Positions 12,501 to 24,900 of a stretch of 64,000 nt of DNA are shown in pieces. This DNA is from Pomacea canaliculata. Its lineage: Eukaryota; Mollusca; Gastropoda; Architaenioglossa; Ampullariidae. How positions within the stretch are numbered: the stretch's first letter is position 1; each line of letters opens with the position of its first letter. The stretch lies in assembly GCF_003073045.1 (NCBI RefSeq), contig NC_037593.1, forward strand, positions 6,687,525 to 6,751,524, read 5' to 3'. The notes under the pieces were generated by a model. That model did no database searches and was not told where the DNA came from. It saw nothing but the letters and a program-made list of their open reading frames with translations. The position numbers and the translations under genes are program-made.

Positions 12501-14220
12501 ACAAAAAAGAAGAAATAAGAGTGTACTTGATATTTGAACTTCTGGAGAGGTCACCCGTGGGTCAACGCTACTCGAGTGCCCCTCCAAAACTTTGTCTTGG
12601 CTCGAACCGTTTAAAAGCCCTTTTCCTCTTGGCAAAGACTTCATCGATCAAAACGATGTATTCTTTCGCTTGAACAACCTGATTTTCAAGTTAGCTTCTA
12701 AACTCGGCTTTTATGGGGGCACAGACACCGCTTGCGAATAAAAGCAAGATAAATAGTGAAAGAAAAAAATGAAAAGTAAAGGAAGAGAAGACATGTTGCC
12801 AATAAATTTTGACGCAAAATACGTTTGAAGTATAGAAATGGAGATAGCACATGCATTACAGACGATTTTCATGTCAGTTCCTGGAGCGCGTGTTTAAATT
12901 CCTTTTGTAGAAGCTTTCTTTGATTTCAAGATGGCTCGCGCGGGCAGGGGGGTGAGGTGATGGGGAGGTAATTGCTTATATGTCCTACGCGCACTTGTGT
13001 GTTCGAGTACGTGTGTTTCTTTCTCTGTGCGTGCATGTCTCTACCTGATCCGATACAAACTCTATACAAGCCTGAATTTTTGTGTTTCAGGGACTGCAAT
13101 AACCTCGGAATGTTTTCTTTTTTCCTTTCCCTTCGTCCATGTGGCAGTTTGCTTATCTTCCCGTTAGCGATTGACATTTAACAGGAGAAGGCTCGATGGT
13201 AGGGGGTAGAAGAGGACAAGAATAGACAACGACAGCAAACCAACCAGCAAGAGCTTGAGAGGGAGGAAGGGAGCACACTGTACAGAAAACAGAAAAAAGT
13301 GGCGGACAGAGCTGGCCTCAGTGGGAAGATGTTTATTGGTTAATTACGCTGGCTACCCTGCTGTGCACACAACAACTCATTGCGGCAACTACCGGCAAAA
13401 GGCGTTGGACTAGAATGGGATTATTTTCTTGGCTGACAATTCGTAAACAGCTTACTTCTGAAGCTTATTAGTGTAGCTGCAAAGATTAATCCCTTTCTTC
13501 CATCATTCCTTGTTTCATCCTTTCTATCTTTCAAATCTTCCACCATTCTTTCTTCCCTCCCTCCTTTTCCTTTGTTTATTTCTTCACTTCACATATTTCT
13601 TCATGTCTTTCTCTTTTTCTTTATTTCTATTTTAAATTCTTTATTTCTTTCTTTACTTCATTTATTAGTTCGTTTGTTTGTTTGTGGGATTGTCTCTTTG
13701 ATTGTTTTGTTTTATTATTGCATTCTTCTGGGGGTTTTTTCCCCTGCCTTTTCTTTGTTCCTTCCTTCATTTGCGCTTTTTTCTTTTCCAGTAGAATTCA
13801 AAGGAAATCAGCGCCCAAGAGAAACATTCCCGCTCACGGCGGCAGTACAGTCGCCAGTTAAAGACCTCCCGGGAGCGGTGTTTCCCCTTTGTGCTTAGTC
13901 ATTCAGGCGTGTCCGTCGGGCTTGGATTACTTTTATTGACCTAACAGACCGGCTACTGTTAACACCGAGCGAGGGTTGAAGTCAGTAGTCTTGTGTTTCG
14001 TTTTCACGCCCAACCCAGCCACCAGGACCGTTGAGCGCGCACAGGTGGAGGAGTCGTCAGGACTGGCCTGTGTGCATCAACTCCACTCCCACCCACCCAA
14101 GCCTCCTACTGCTTCTACTGCTGTGGGAAGATGGAGGTGCTAGTGATCGTCTACAGTCTACACTCTACAATAATTAGCGTCCATGACAAACAAAAAAATG
14201 GAAGAGGTATATGTGTGTGT
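9501..14220. other. Gene-poor stretch with GC-rich patch and pyrimidine tract
   Basis: No supported gene. Between about 11300 and 12300 the sequence is GC- and CpG-richer and contains several long but mutually overlapping open frames on both strands, which is typical of composition rather than coding. From about 13480 to 13790 one strand is almost pure pyrimidine, with TTTC, TTCC and TTTG words. An unannotated promoter, enhancer or untranslated exon could lie in the GC-rich patch. Confidence 0.45.
13480..13790. repeat. Long polypyrimidine tract
   Basis: About 300 bases on the plus strand consist mainly of C and T in words such as TTTC, TTCC, CTCC and GTTTGTTTG. This is low-complexity sequence, and such mirror-like tracts can form triplex DNA. 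The open frame through it is an artefact of composition. Confidence 0.7.
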
Positions 14221-14355
14221 CAGTGGCGTGGAAACCAGTGAGGCAAGGAGGACAGTCGCCCCCTCAAAAAAGATACCGAGGAGGCAAGAATGTGAACGTC
14301 GTTCACTGTTAGCGAGAAGATTCCCTCTCCTCCCAAGCATCTTCCTACGCCACTG
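14221..14355. mobile_element. Short hAT-like MITE (CAGTGGCGT family)
   Basis: The ends are inverted repeats: CAGTGGCGTGGAAAC at the left and, read inward from the right, CAGTGGCGTAGGAAG. The element is 135 bp and sits inside a GT repeat, so the flanking duplication (about 'tgtgtgt' on both sides) fits an 8-bp hAT target site but is not independent proof. It has no coding capacity. A related copy is at 63061-63285. Confidence 0.65.
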
Positions 14356-14757
14356 TGTGTGTAGTTGTTGTGTGTGTATGATTATATATTTTCTCAAACT
14401 TATCTAATTTTTTTCATTATATTCTGAAAGTTTAGCCACTTGTTCCTCGCCTGCGGAGAACAAAATCTTACTCCTCAGGCCACCGTCCTCTACCCTTCCT
14501 CTTACTCCGAAAAGTCAATTGGGGTAGGAGAGAAGCCCGAGGGGCTGGAAAGGGTGGCTATGAACTTGGGATCAAAGAAAAAGTTATCGATGAATACACT
14601 ATGGGTCTACAAAGGGAACTCAAACGTTTTATGGCAAGACAAGATAGTAAGTGGAAAGAAAAAAAAATACTTGAACACAACCTTAGCAATAATTTCAGCG
14701 CCTCTGCCACGGTATCGTCCTTCCTTCTTGACAGCATGACGTATTTCCGGCGGAGAC

Positions 14758-14765
14758 TGACGTCA
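14758..14765. promoter_or_regulatory. Perfect CRE palindrome TGACGTCA
   Basis: An exact 8-bp match to the consensus cAMP-response element bound by CREB/ATF factors. A related half-site (TGACGTA) lies about 20 bp upstream at 14737. No gene start is recognised next to it. Confidence 0.4.
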
Positions 14766-17196
14766 CAATGGACATAAAACGGCCATGTTGGAAAAGGGGA
14801 TGGTCGTGGAGGCCAAGGTGGGGCTGAGGAGGGATAAGTGGTAAAGGTGGAACTTTCCCTGCAAACATCGTGATCGAATGCCTTGTTGACAATACTTTTG
14901 AATGTTAAGAATGAACATATTTATTTTATTCGAATCCAGGAATACATCACACAGAAAATGTCTGGATAGTACACTGCTGTACCATGTGAACCTTACAGTC
15001 AATAAATAAATATTTCTCTGACTGCGTACAGGTAACTTCACTAGATGTAACTATTATTTGATACTCATTATGTATGTAAAGACATAAAAGGTTGCCCACT
15101 TCGCCACACATTACTATATTTGAAGAATGAAGGAGTAATCTAGGCGAAATTTTATAGCAATGGTGATTTTTTGGGTCTACTTTTAACTTCAAATTTCAGC
15201 ACTGTATGTCAGCATTGGTTTTACCTAGGAGTCAACGAGTTTCCAGAAGACGTAGATGTCATATGAGTTCACGGGGTTATTTATTTAGGAGCTTTTAAAA
15301 TTTTTATCACTCTTTTCTTTCCTCTCATGCATAATTCATAATATGACATTAAAGTACTCTTGAGAAGTACATCCATGGATTGTAGGTATTTGTCATCTTA
15401 ACTTCCGTACTTCCATAAAAACACTGGGGTGGGGGGGGGGAGAGAGAGGGAGGTTAGTTCTATCTGAAAGCTTGAAAGCTGATAAAGTGCTATTGTGTAG
15501 AACTGAAAAGCATCAGGTGTGAGCGGTGTTCATTTCATGTATGCTTGCATTTTTTTTCCAGCGTGAGATTAACTTTTCTTTTCCTTTCTTTCCGCCGTCT
15601 GTCGTTGAGAAGGCAGACAATCCAGCGTTTCTTTTGAGAGATTTACCTGGGGATGACCACCACCAGCACCACTCCCTCCCATCCTTTTCTCGTGCACATC
15701 ACACTGGTCGCATGTTCAATGGGAAGTCACTATTTTCTTTTCATTACATAGTGTGTGTATGTGTAGTAAATATGGTGTGGAATTACCATAGAGTTTCCTT
15801 GGTCTTTATCCAAGGTAAGAAGACTTCATGCAGAAGATAAGGTGCTTGAGCGTCACGAGATCCAAGATCCCGCATGGATCACCAAACCCCTTCGATCACG
15901 AGAAACTTTTCTCAGACGTCACTTCACCACTTCCCTTGGATGTCACAGCCTCCACTTCCTGTTGTTGCAGCGCACGTGACCTGCTCATGCCCTGTGACTC
16001 TCATGCGTCACAACCATCGTCTCTGTGCACTCGTGTACCAACTCCACTCATTGTGTACTTGCATATGTCACAGACATTTCCTACCTTCCCTGCATATTCA
16101 CGAACGTCACATGGACTGACGTGCTCCACTCCACCCCACACCACCCGCTTTTCTTACCCCAAGCTCACCCGTACACGACCTGGCGATTGCCTGCTGTCTG
16201 CGACGACCAGCAGAGGCGAGGTAAGCGAACCATACGATGCTTCTGTTGCATTGTTACAGAGATTACGCGAGTAAATGTAGGAGCAAGGGTGTATAGAAGT
16301 TCGTGGTAGGAGTGGTGTATCACTGCGCGGAGACCGATACCTTCGCGAAGTCCATTAGTAAAAATAAACCTTCCGCCATGACGCCTCTATGCCGCGCGTC
16401 TTGCTTACTTTGATCTTACCACACTTCCTTGCCTCATGCAAGTTTTAGCAAGTATCTGACTCGCCATGAAAATTGGAAAGCAAACAACTTCAATAAGCAG
16501 CCGCCCAGACCAAGAAAAAAGAAAGCCGGCGGAACGGTTAGCTTTGATCCCACGTTTAACTAACGCTTAATGTCAGAGAAACTCGAGAAATTTTATAAAT
16601 AACCAGAATAAGTTACTTGCATAGACCCTACTGCTGTCATCAGACATGCAAAATATATTTTAATGCAAATTGCTCGCCCGAAATGATATCAATTTCGCCT
16701 GTGGTTGATTGATTTAATCCTCATCATCATCCCATCCATCCATCATTCATCATCATCCATCATCTTCAACATACATGAAGTAGATTATGAACTGGAATAT
16801 GCATATTAATATATGGAAGCAATGATCTGTGATGCATGATTTCCCTGTCAGGCGTCTTGAAAATATTATATCGTTGGATTTGCAATTCTTCCCAGACGAC
16901 AGCTTGTGAACTCATTATGGTTTTTCAAAGAGGCATTCTGGAGACTTCTTAAAGTACAGCAAAAAAAAATAAAAAAAAATAAATAAATAAAATAAAAAAT
17001 AAAAAACAACAAAAAAACTCTCCTATATGATTCGTTTATTTGTAACATGGGGGTGTCGATAGCAGCTTTTGCAGCCTGGATTACAATTTTTTCAAATGAA
17101 TCGAGTAAGGTAAGAGCAGCTGCTGGCTATAAATCTTTTGTCATCACATATAGCATTCCATAGACAACATGTTTGAATGTGATATTATTATTAGTG

Positions 17197-17231
<35 letters not shown>
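17197..17231. repeat. (ATC)n microsatellite
   Basis: About twelve uninterrupted TCA/ATC units. On the minus strand they read as a run of aspartates inside a spurious open frame. Confidence 0.9.
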
Positions 17232-17236
<5 letters not shown>

Positions 17237-18204
17237 CAAAATCTTCTTTGCTGCAGTCCTGCAAGCAACATTTTGGCCACCCAGTGGTTGGAGCATGCCG
17301 TGTTGCAGCAGCTGGTACAGCAGGATGACAAGTCTCGCAAGGTAAACGGTCCTCTGAAGGTGAGCGGTGCAGCTGCAGCAAACTTGTCACGATGCGACTG
17401 TTCACGATCGATCACAACGGCTGTTCACAGCGATTGTTCTCACACGTTGTTCGACAGGTCGACATCTCTTCTTGCTCGAGACGTCGATGGTGACTCTAAA
17501 AAGGTAGGAGGGAGGTAGGGATGGGTTGCATCCCATTTTTAATCCTTCCTTTTAGCCCTTTGTCCTTATTTCCTCCCTGTGTGTGTTGCTTCAATGGTCA
17601 GTCTATTTGTATACACGGCTTTCATCGGCCATGAAAAGACCGTCTCCAGGTGAGGTTATGTTGCAGGCATATCCGACCCTACATCCCGTGGAGCCGTCAC
17701 ATCCGACAAACCTTTCTTCACTTCAGTACAGCGCTATTTTTAGAAAAGAAGAGAAGGTTCTACACTGAAGTATCATAATCTATATGGGGGAAAAAAACTG
17801 GTAAATGCAATAAAACGGCAGTTACTATCTCATCCCCAGTTGATTTGGTTTTCTGTCAGGAAACTCCTTCCGCCCCCACTTACCAGTAGCCATACACCCA
17901 CAAACACCCACACACACTATAAATCTATAAAAAAAAATCACATCCTAATTTTTGTCCTTATCCGACGTCCTATCTTTTCAATCAAAACCAACTTTTAGCG
18001 ACTTACAATAAAAAGTATGATGTACGGCACTGATTCTCTGAAAATAACCTGACATTACAACGTGCAAATGCAGATAAATAAATCATTCACGAAAAAAGAG
18101 GCTTGCTTTGTAATAACAGCACTCAGCGACTCTCCCCAAAATCGATTCCAACCCCTCCGTCCTCGATGTGTGGGTTCGAGAAATGTCAGTCGCTGCAACT
18201 TGAG

Positions 18205-18212
18205 TGACGTCA
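18205..18212. promoter_or_regulatory. Perfect CRE palindrome TGACGTCA
   Basis: An exact TGACGTCA match, followed by TA-rich sequence (TATATTTCTATATTATATAT). A TATA-like stretch lies within 15-30 bp, which is compatible with a promoter but not proof of one. Confidence 0.35.
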
Positions 18213-18776
18213 TTATATATTTCTATATTATATATATATTTTACTCTCTTCAAGTTCATACATAACCTAGACACATGTGATCTCATTTGGTGGAGGAGGA
18301 CATCGATGCGAGTTCTGTGGGTTTTTTTTTTTTATTTGCAGGTTCCAGTTTTTATTTTCCATCTACGTACTCTTTCACTCCCCTGACTTACATTTTCATG
18401 CGTTGGCAGGTGAATGCCACGTGTAGAGGGAACGCTTCATTGTCTATTTTTAATCTTGATTTTTCATATTTTAATTTTTCATTCATTTTTTTATATTTTA
18501 ATATTTTTTCCTCTTATTATTTTAATCACACATCTAGGTACACATTTAATAAAAAAAATCAGTTCCCTATGACTCGCAAAATCATGGAGAGAAGGGATAA
18601 ATATGTTTATTTATTTACTCAGTTATTATTGATAAACAGCCAGGACATATCGCCAAAATCCCATTTCAAATGACTGGCAGAAGGATGGTGAATCGGAAGA
18701 AAGAACAAGAGAAGCTCCATCCTGCACGGTGCACGAGCGAGGGAAGGAGGGAGAGAAGGGCTGGGAGGGACAGAAG

Positions 18777-18784
18777 TGACGTCA
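18777..18784. promoter_or_regulatory. Perfect CRE palindrome TGACGTCA
   Basis: Third exact TGACGTCA in this neighbourhood, lying about 70 bp before a SINE. Another half-site-like GTCGACGTA follows at about 18793. Confidence 0.35.
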
Positions 18785-18851
18785 TAGTCGTATGTCGACG
18801 TAGATCCTGTGATCTCATTTTTTCCTAGCCATCCTCCAGTGTTGTAAAGGG

Positions 18852-19080
18852 ATCCACGGTAGTGCAGTGGTTAAAACACTCGCTTGTTACCATTGCATTG
18901 AGAGATTCTGGATTCGGATCTCTTCTCGGGACACCCTCAGTATATGACACCTGTTCTCACAGGCGGGCGTCGAGGGTTTTCTTCTGGTACTTCTCCTCGC
19001 TCAATCTTCTCTCTCTCCCTCATATTGTGAAATCACATCCATGGAAGAGTGGAAGTAATTCCTGCCAAACCAACCAGCCA
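18852..19080 (+). mobile_element. tRNA-derived SINE
   Basis: The 5' part has a tRNA-like promoter: an A-box-like segment (GTAGTGCAGTGGTTAAAACA) and a B-box-like GGATTCGGATCTC about 50 bp further on. The 3' part ends in the CCAAACCAACCAGCC tail. It cannot fold as a functional tRNA because the acceptor arms do not pair. Boundaries are approximate. Confidence 0.65.
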
Positions 19081-21788
19081 GTCTTATAAATCTCGCTTCG
19101 GTACGTTCGACCGTCTTTTCTTTTTCACTACGGGTATCCAGCCCCGAGAGTTATAGAAAGTACAGAGAGAGAGAGCAGACAATGAGAGACATCGATAATG
19201 ACAATGAGAACAGTTGGGACGGTTGGTAGGGTCGTTAAGGGTAATCTGCCTCGAGTACTGCACGAAGATAAACATCATCTTCAACAAACAGAGAAGAGAG
19301 AAAAAATTCCGTATCATAAAAGCACAGATAACTGATTTTTTTAATTTAAAAAAAAAACTGACTCCTCCTTGAGGCGATGTCGCAATGCGTTGGCAAGAAA
19401 GGGGGAGAGGAGAAAAAACTCTAAGAAAAAAAACTTCGAGCCCTACAACAGGTGACACATCGAAAAAGTAGCATGAGTCTCCCTAGGAGGCAAAGTGACA
19501 CGTGTAGCCCCATTCTGATCTGATATCCTTTCTTGCTTGAGAGCAAAGTGTGTATCTTGAAAAAAAAATTGAATATTTTGCCTAAAGCAATTGATTACAT
19601 CTTTCCGTTTTTGCCAATTACCCGATCACTGGCAGTTGACTAGTCAAATGTTTATGGTAGTCATTCTCATTATTTTGGTTTTAAGCGCTACCACTTAATT
19701 TCTGACTTTCTAGCTTTTCCTAGTCTCATATTTAAACCTTTAAAGAGCAAAACTTGATAACAGAAGACAAACAAACAAATTTGTGTTTCATATGCACAGA
19801 CATACACACGGAAGGAAAATGGTAAATAAAAAGAGATACACAGATCAGTTTGGGATCCTAGCATAGACTATCACAACAACAAACATGAAATAATCCAAAA
19901 GCATGTGGAAGAACATTAATTGACGATTTGGAGCTAATGGACATCTGGAGATATTTTAAAACGCTTGCAGAAGAACCAGCCCTCTACAACAAAGTAGACT
20001 GGATTGTTTACTTGTGTCAGAATCCTTATTACAATGTGTAGCCCACGCAGACATTGACTTTGATATAGAACAGACCATCCAGTCGTTACCCTTGCTCTTC
20101 AGTTTGGGGACAAAACATACTTTATGCAAATGTAATACCTCCTCAAGGACAGTCAGTAAGCAAATGAAATACAAAAGGTCATCGACAGAGTTAGACAACA
20201 ATATTCTGCATGGCAACAACGACTGATGGCCTCAGCCCGTAACTCCACAATTTATGTTCTTTATACAATTTATGTGTCGTTACATCAATAAACAAAAAAT
20301 GCGGTCGACATGAGAGGTCGCCCACTCATCTTTTTCTGTTTCCTGTCCAAAAATTGCATATTTGTGACTGTGTTTGTTTAGTCAATAAATGAAGCTTTGA
20401 ATCCCTTTGAATCAAGTGAAAACATGAAAACAAACCAAGAAAACCCATATGAATTTTTTAAGTCTTTGGGGCCATCAGGCAAGCATGATTTTTTTAAACT
20501 AATAAATACATCATTTGATCATTTTATTTAGAAGACAAATACTGAAGCTGTATTGACTATATGGAAGTCAGCCTGCGATGCTATTATTTATAAATACACT
20601 AAACATCTCACATGTCTTTAAAAAGCCCACTTTACAAACGTGTTATAATTAGTTTGTACAGCAGAACGACATTTGAATTGAGAAACTTTGGCTAATTAGA
20701 TGTTTGGCATCTCCAGAAATAGCAGTGCAGGTGTGCCAGCCACTGATTACATCAAGTGAACTAGCTGCCAGTATACTGGAGCAGCCTCCACACACACGTA
20801 CACAACACAGAATATTCATGTCTGTAAATTCAGATTGAGTTTTTTAAAAGGAAAATTATAATTACCTCATTTTTTTCTATAGTTGGCTTGGATGTAGCTA
20901 GCGTTTGTGGAAAATGTAAAACTGATGACTCTGCGAAACAATTCTCGTCTTTTCGAACAGCAGATGAAAATGCTAATGTTTGAAGGGTTGCATCTCGAAA
21001 AATTAGAAGAAATATGTACTCTTTTGGAGATTATTATTTAAAAATGAACTTCATGCTCTAAAGGCCGTTTAATCTTGGACGAACATTTGATCTTGTTTGG
21101 AAAATTTTTATATAAAGGTCATGTCAACACTTTGCCAAACCCTGTCAAATGTTTGTCGATATTTGTCTGGTTCAGAACGACCGTTAGAATCTTGTCTTTT
21201 TTTTTTGGGGGGGGGGGTGGGGGGAGAGGGGGCGGGTCAGGTTTCCAGCAAGGATTTCAGTCTCCCCCCTGACTTGCACAAAGCGATCGTGCTGTCTGCG
21301 ATGCCGTCTGCCCATCCCTCCATCCCTCGTGCAGTGTTTGTTGTTATTCACAGACCCTTTTCTTTCTGCCCCGTGAGCATGCTCGCCATGTGTTTTTAAT
21401 AGTTAGGCCTCGCCTCGAGCAGAAGAGTCTAATAGTAGTCTTCCATTTTTCCCCCCTTGCGCGTGGCTGCCCGCGAGAAGGACAGCGTCCAACAAACCTA
21501 GAATCGGTCCCAGCCCCCCAGCTCACAGGGGTTTGAGTAGACAAGTGACAACATGATATATTTCTATCGTTCTTTAAAAATACGAGAAAGAATGCTAAAG
21601 AAACCAAAACAAACTAACAAACAAACAAACAAGCAAACTACATTACAGTATTTTGTTTAGACTGGTGTCCTTTGGCAACACCCAGTCAGCGTTGATCGTT
21701 TTCGTAGTTCCATGCGCAAAGCTAAATTGTGGGTCATTACACGTGTGGCGTTCGCTCATGACCTCACACAAGACAGTACCTTCTAGAC
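19081..21788. other. Non-coding stretch, G-rich tract near its right end
   Basis: No gene was recognised. At about 21206-21237 a G-rich tract with several runs of three or more G could form a G-quadruplex on the plus strand. The rest is AT-rich single-copy-looking sequence. Confidence 0.45.
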
Positions 21789-21975
21789 CAGACCTGGGCA
21801 AAGTCCGGCCCGCGGGCCGGATCCGGCCCGCCTCCTGTCTCTGACCGGCCCGCTGGCCCGCCCGCCTATATATATACAGTATTGGGTAAAACTGAGTTAA
21901 CTATATTAGTCCGGCCCTCTAGAACCATCCCAATTTCTCATGCGGCCCCTTGGGAAAATTAATTGCCCTCCCCTG
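21789..21975. mobile_element. hAT-type MITE with perfect 8-bp target duplication
   Basis: The element starts CAGACCTGGGCAA and ends TTGCCCTCCCCTG, an imperfect terminal inverted repeat. It is flanked on both sides by the exact 8-bp direct repeat TTCTAGAC (21781-21788 and 21976-21983), the target-site length made by hAT transposases. It is 187 bp long, with GC-rich CCGGCCCGC repeats near the left end and no coding capacity, so it must have moved with a transposase supplied in trans. The intact target duplication suggests a fairly recent insertion. It landed in a locally duplicated 'taccttctaga...gattttccc' sequence. Confidence 0.88.
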
Positions 21976-21983
21976 TTCTAGAC

Positions 21984-24900
21984 TAAAGATTTTCCCTAGT
22001 ACCTTCTAGAGTCTAGACTAGAGATTTTCCCTTGTTTGGCAACTTTCGCTAAATTGTACAGATGGTAAACTCATTGGTGGTGTCCATCTGAAGGGAGTGT
22101 GGACATCTGGTTTTGTCCATCCGCAGGACGTTGCCCAGTCACCTCCTTCGTCTGTGTTTCGCCCTCACCACCACGACAGATTCATGGGGCATATAGGAGA
22201 ATTGAGAGCACATTGGGTTTGTATTGAGTATGGCGGGTGGAACAACAGTCTTCCTGCACTGCAGTTCAGTCAAGCATTTAGATACCTGCTGTGACATGAG
22301 GGTGTTTCTGTAGTCTGCTTACCAAGTGCTAATTGTGTGCCACAATACGCACCCACATTATCAACTATTTATGAACTCCGGTGAGACAAAGTCGCTACTT
22401 ACATTTGAAGCTGCTCCGTTGAATTATTCACATACCAACAACATTGTAGCTTTGTGGATGAGATTATAGAATACTTTCTTGGGTGGGGTTAAGGGAAAAT
22501 GCACCTAAAGTTATGTGGGTAGCGACATTGTGACAAACACGTGAATGTCCAGTGTTTTTGTTTTGTTTTCTGAAATGATATACTGTACGAACATTATACC
22601 AATATTGGGACAATATCAATGCTCGGAAGATTGTCTCCCCTCTTTCTGTGTGTGTGTGTGTGTGTGAGTAAATATTAATTAACATTCATCTTGCCTCACA
22701 ACAGGGATAATTTAGGATAAGGCTCTCTCCTTTCGGAATCAACGCCTGATGCTGAAACACGCAACTTTTCTCCAAATATTCGATATTCGAGTTTATACAC
22801 TGTGAGTGTCAGCGGCTGTTTTACCCTGAGGTGACGTTTGCATGTATCACCGACCTCCATACCTGCGATGTAATGTTGGGATTCAAGTGATTGAGCACGG
22901 GGGATTTATTCCAAATCCTGATAGGAAATGTCGACCGCATACTGTTGAGCACGAACTTCTCTCTTTGTATTGCATCATTTGTCTTTTTTTTTTTTTAGTA
23001 CATTTACCATCTGGAAATCAGATAAAACTTTCTCTCTTTTTTTAAATTTACCGTTGCAACAGCTTGTAACACAACAGTGATCCTTGTCCGCCTATCTTTT
23101 AACGTTTGTATGTCTCGCCACCGAGTGGCTAGCAGCCTGAACCCCAGCTTCCGTTTCAACCACCGGCGGATGTCTACTGCGCATGCGCTGAATAATCGAC
23201 GAAATACCCACATTCAATATTTTGTCGTCTGGCACGAATTTGTGGCCGAGAGGCGAGAGTGGGTAGGAGGAGACATAAAGAGGGTATTGATGAGATCCTC
23301 GGTGTAACAGCTTTGAATGGGGTGGCGTGGGTTGGGGATATCAGATTCGCCACAACACGTGGGGTGGGGTTCCGGTCGTGCCAACCACGCAACAACCTGT
23401 CATCTCGATGTTGCGATAGTTTGCATCGCGAGTGAGTGTGCATACTCCAAAGAGCCTGCAAGCATGAGAAACTTTCATGTCCTTGCAGGTAGGATCACAT
23501 TTGAAATCTCAAAGATTGCCGAAATGCAGTTTTTTTGCAGGTTGGACAATGGCCCCACAGTTGCAAAGGGCTGACAGCTCCCGAGAGGCCAGGGTGGACG
23601 CTCTCGCTTGACTGACGTGCGTATTATCAATCCCAGTTATTTCCCCGCTGAAACCTTGATGGACTGGGCACGATAAGAGAGCACTGTCAGGGGAGACAGC
23701 ACCACGCGGCCGGTGCCTGCAAAGCCGCAACAGGAAAATCGGCTTGTGAATAATTCGGCGGCCAGCGGAATCGTCTGGCACACAGGAGAGGGAGGTGTCC
23801 TCCGCAATCGATGAAGTTATCGAGCAGCAACTTTGTCGACAGGGATACAACTCAACTCGTTATCTCGCTACGTCCCTCCAACACGCATTTTTGACGAAAG
23901 GAAGAGAGTAACGAGGGGATGTTGGCCACGTTGGGACAGTGCTGGGACAATGTTGGGAGGAATCTGTTAAGCCACAGCATTGTGTAGGGTCTGTGTCCTC
24001 TCTCCACTTCTATCCGTCAGATTTCAATGCATTTAATCAGTCGCTGTCAAACATTAATAAAAATCATATTTATATTTTCATTTTTTTTCCTTTATTAGAA
24101 TTTATTCTTGATTATGGTTGTGACAAAGTAACACGGCGAAAGGATGTCCGCAGATAGTGAAAATAGGGATCAAACCATTCACCGAATGGTCAAAGATTTA
24201 CGGAAAGTCAAAGATGCAACATCTTATTCGTCAACAAAAAAGTAGCTTAATTATTATATTATATTTTTATAATTATTAGTTATATTTTAATGTATTTTTA
24301 CGAAGACCAAAGTTTAAATAATAACGGATATTTTTTTCTTTCCATTGCCAATCTCTCAACCGAAAGTACAGTCAAACGCATGCGTTGTTCCTTAACTAAC
24401 CGACATTTACCAATCGACAAGCACTTACCTTTTTTTATTTAAAAAAACTAAACAGAGTGCCCATCAACGCGATACCTCAACTGACTGCTGTAGTAGGCTG
24501 CCTGCAGCTTCCTTGATTTGGGGAGAAATTTACTGCCGCTATTTTTGTGGCTATGACGATAATTTAATTGAGGATTATAGTCTCTTTTTTGTTTCTAAAC
24601 TTAACACGTAGCAGTAAAAGGCAATAAAAAAGACCATGAAGCACTAATTCCATCCTTTCATTTTCTGTCCGCGCCATCGAATAACGGCTGTAACGGGCCC
24701 CAGCCGCGCGCTTTGAGATACGGAGGCTTAGCAACAACGGCGGCGATGATACTCCAGGCATCAGAGCGCTCCCAGAGAGTTAAAGACCTGCATGCACTGA
24801 TGGAACCAAGCAAAGTGCCCTTTGAAGACGCCCACCCCACCCTTAACCTCTCCTCACTGTCCCGGCGACAGACGTACGTACCCTGCGGTTGCCTGAATAC

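Larger units (their letters stand above)
14356..18850. other. Gene-poor stretch with CRE-like motifs
   Basis: No supported gene. Noted here are perfect TGACGTCA palindromes at 14758 and 18205 (a third lies at 18777), a run of GTCAC-type half-sites at about 15850-16120, an ATC microsatellite at about 17197-17231, and A-rich low complexity at about 16960-17020. Open frames at 15828-16274 and 17127-17405 are not convincing. Confidence 0.45.

Noticed and set aside
15828-16274. 148-codon plus-strand open frame
   Set aside because: Two other frames are open over the same bases, composition is biased by repeated GTCAC words, and no splice context or family match is seen. A GTAAGC donor at about 16221 was noted but is not sufficient.
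17127-17405. Minus-strand open frame with a poly-aspartate run
   Set aside because: The aspartates are the reverse reading of an ATC microsatellite; the flanks show no protein character.
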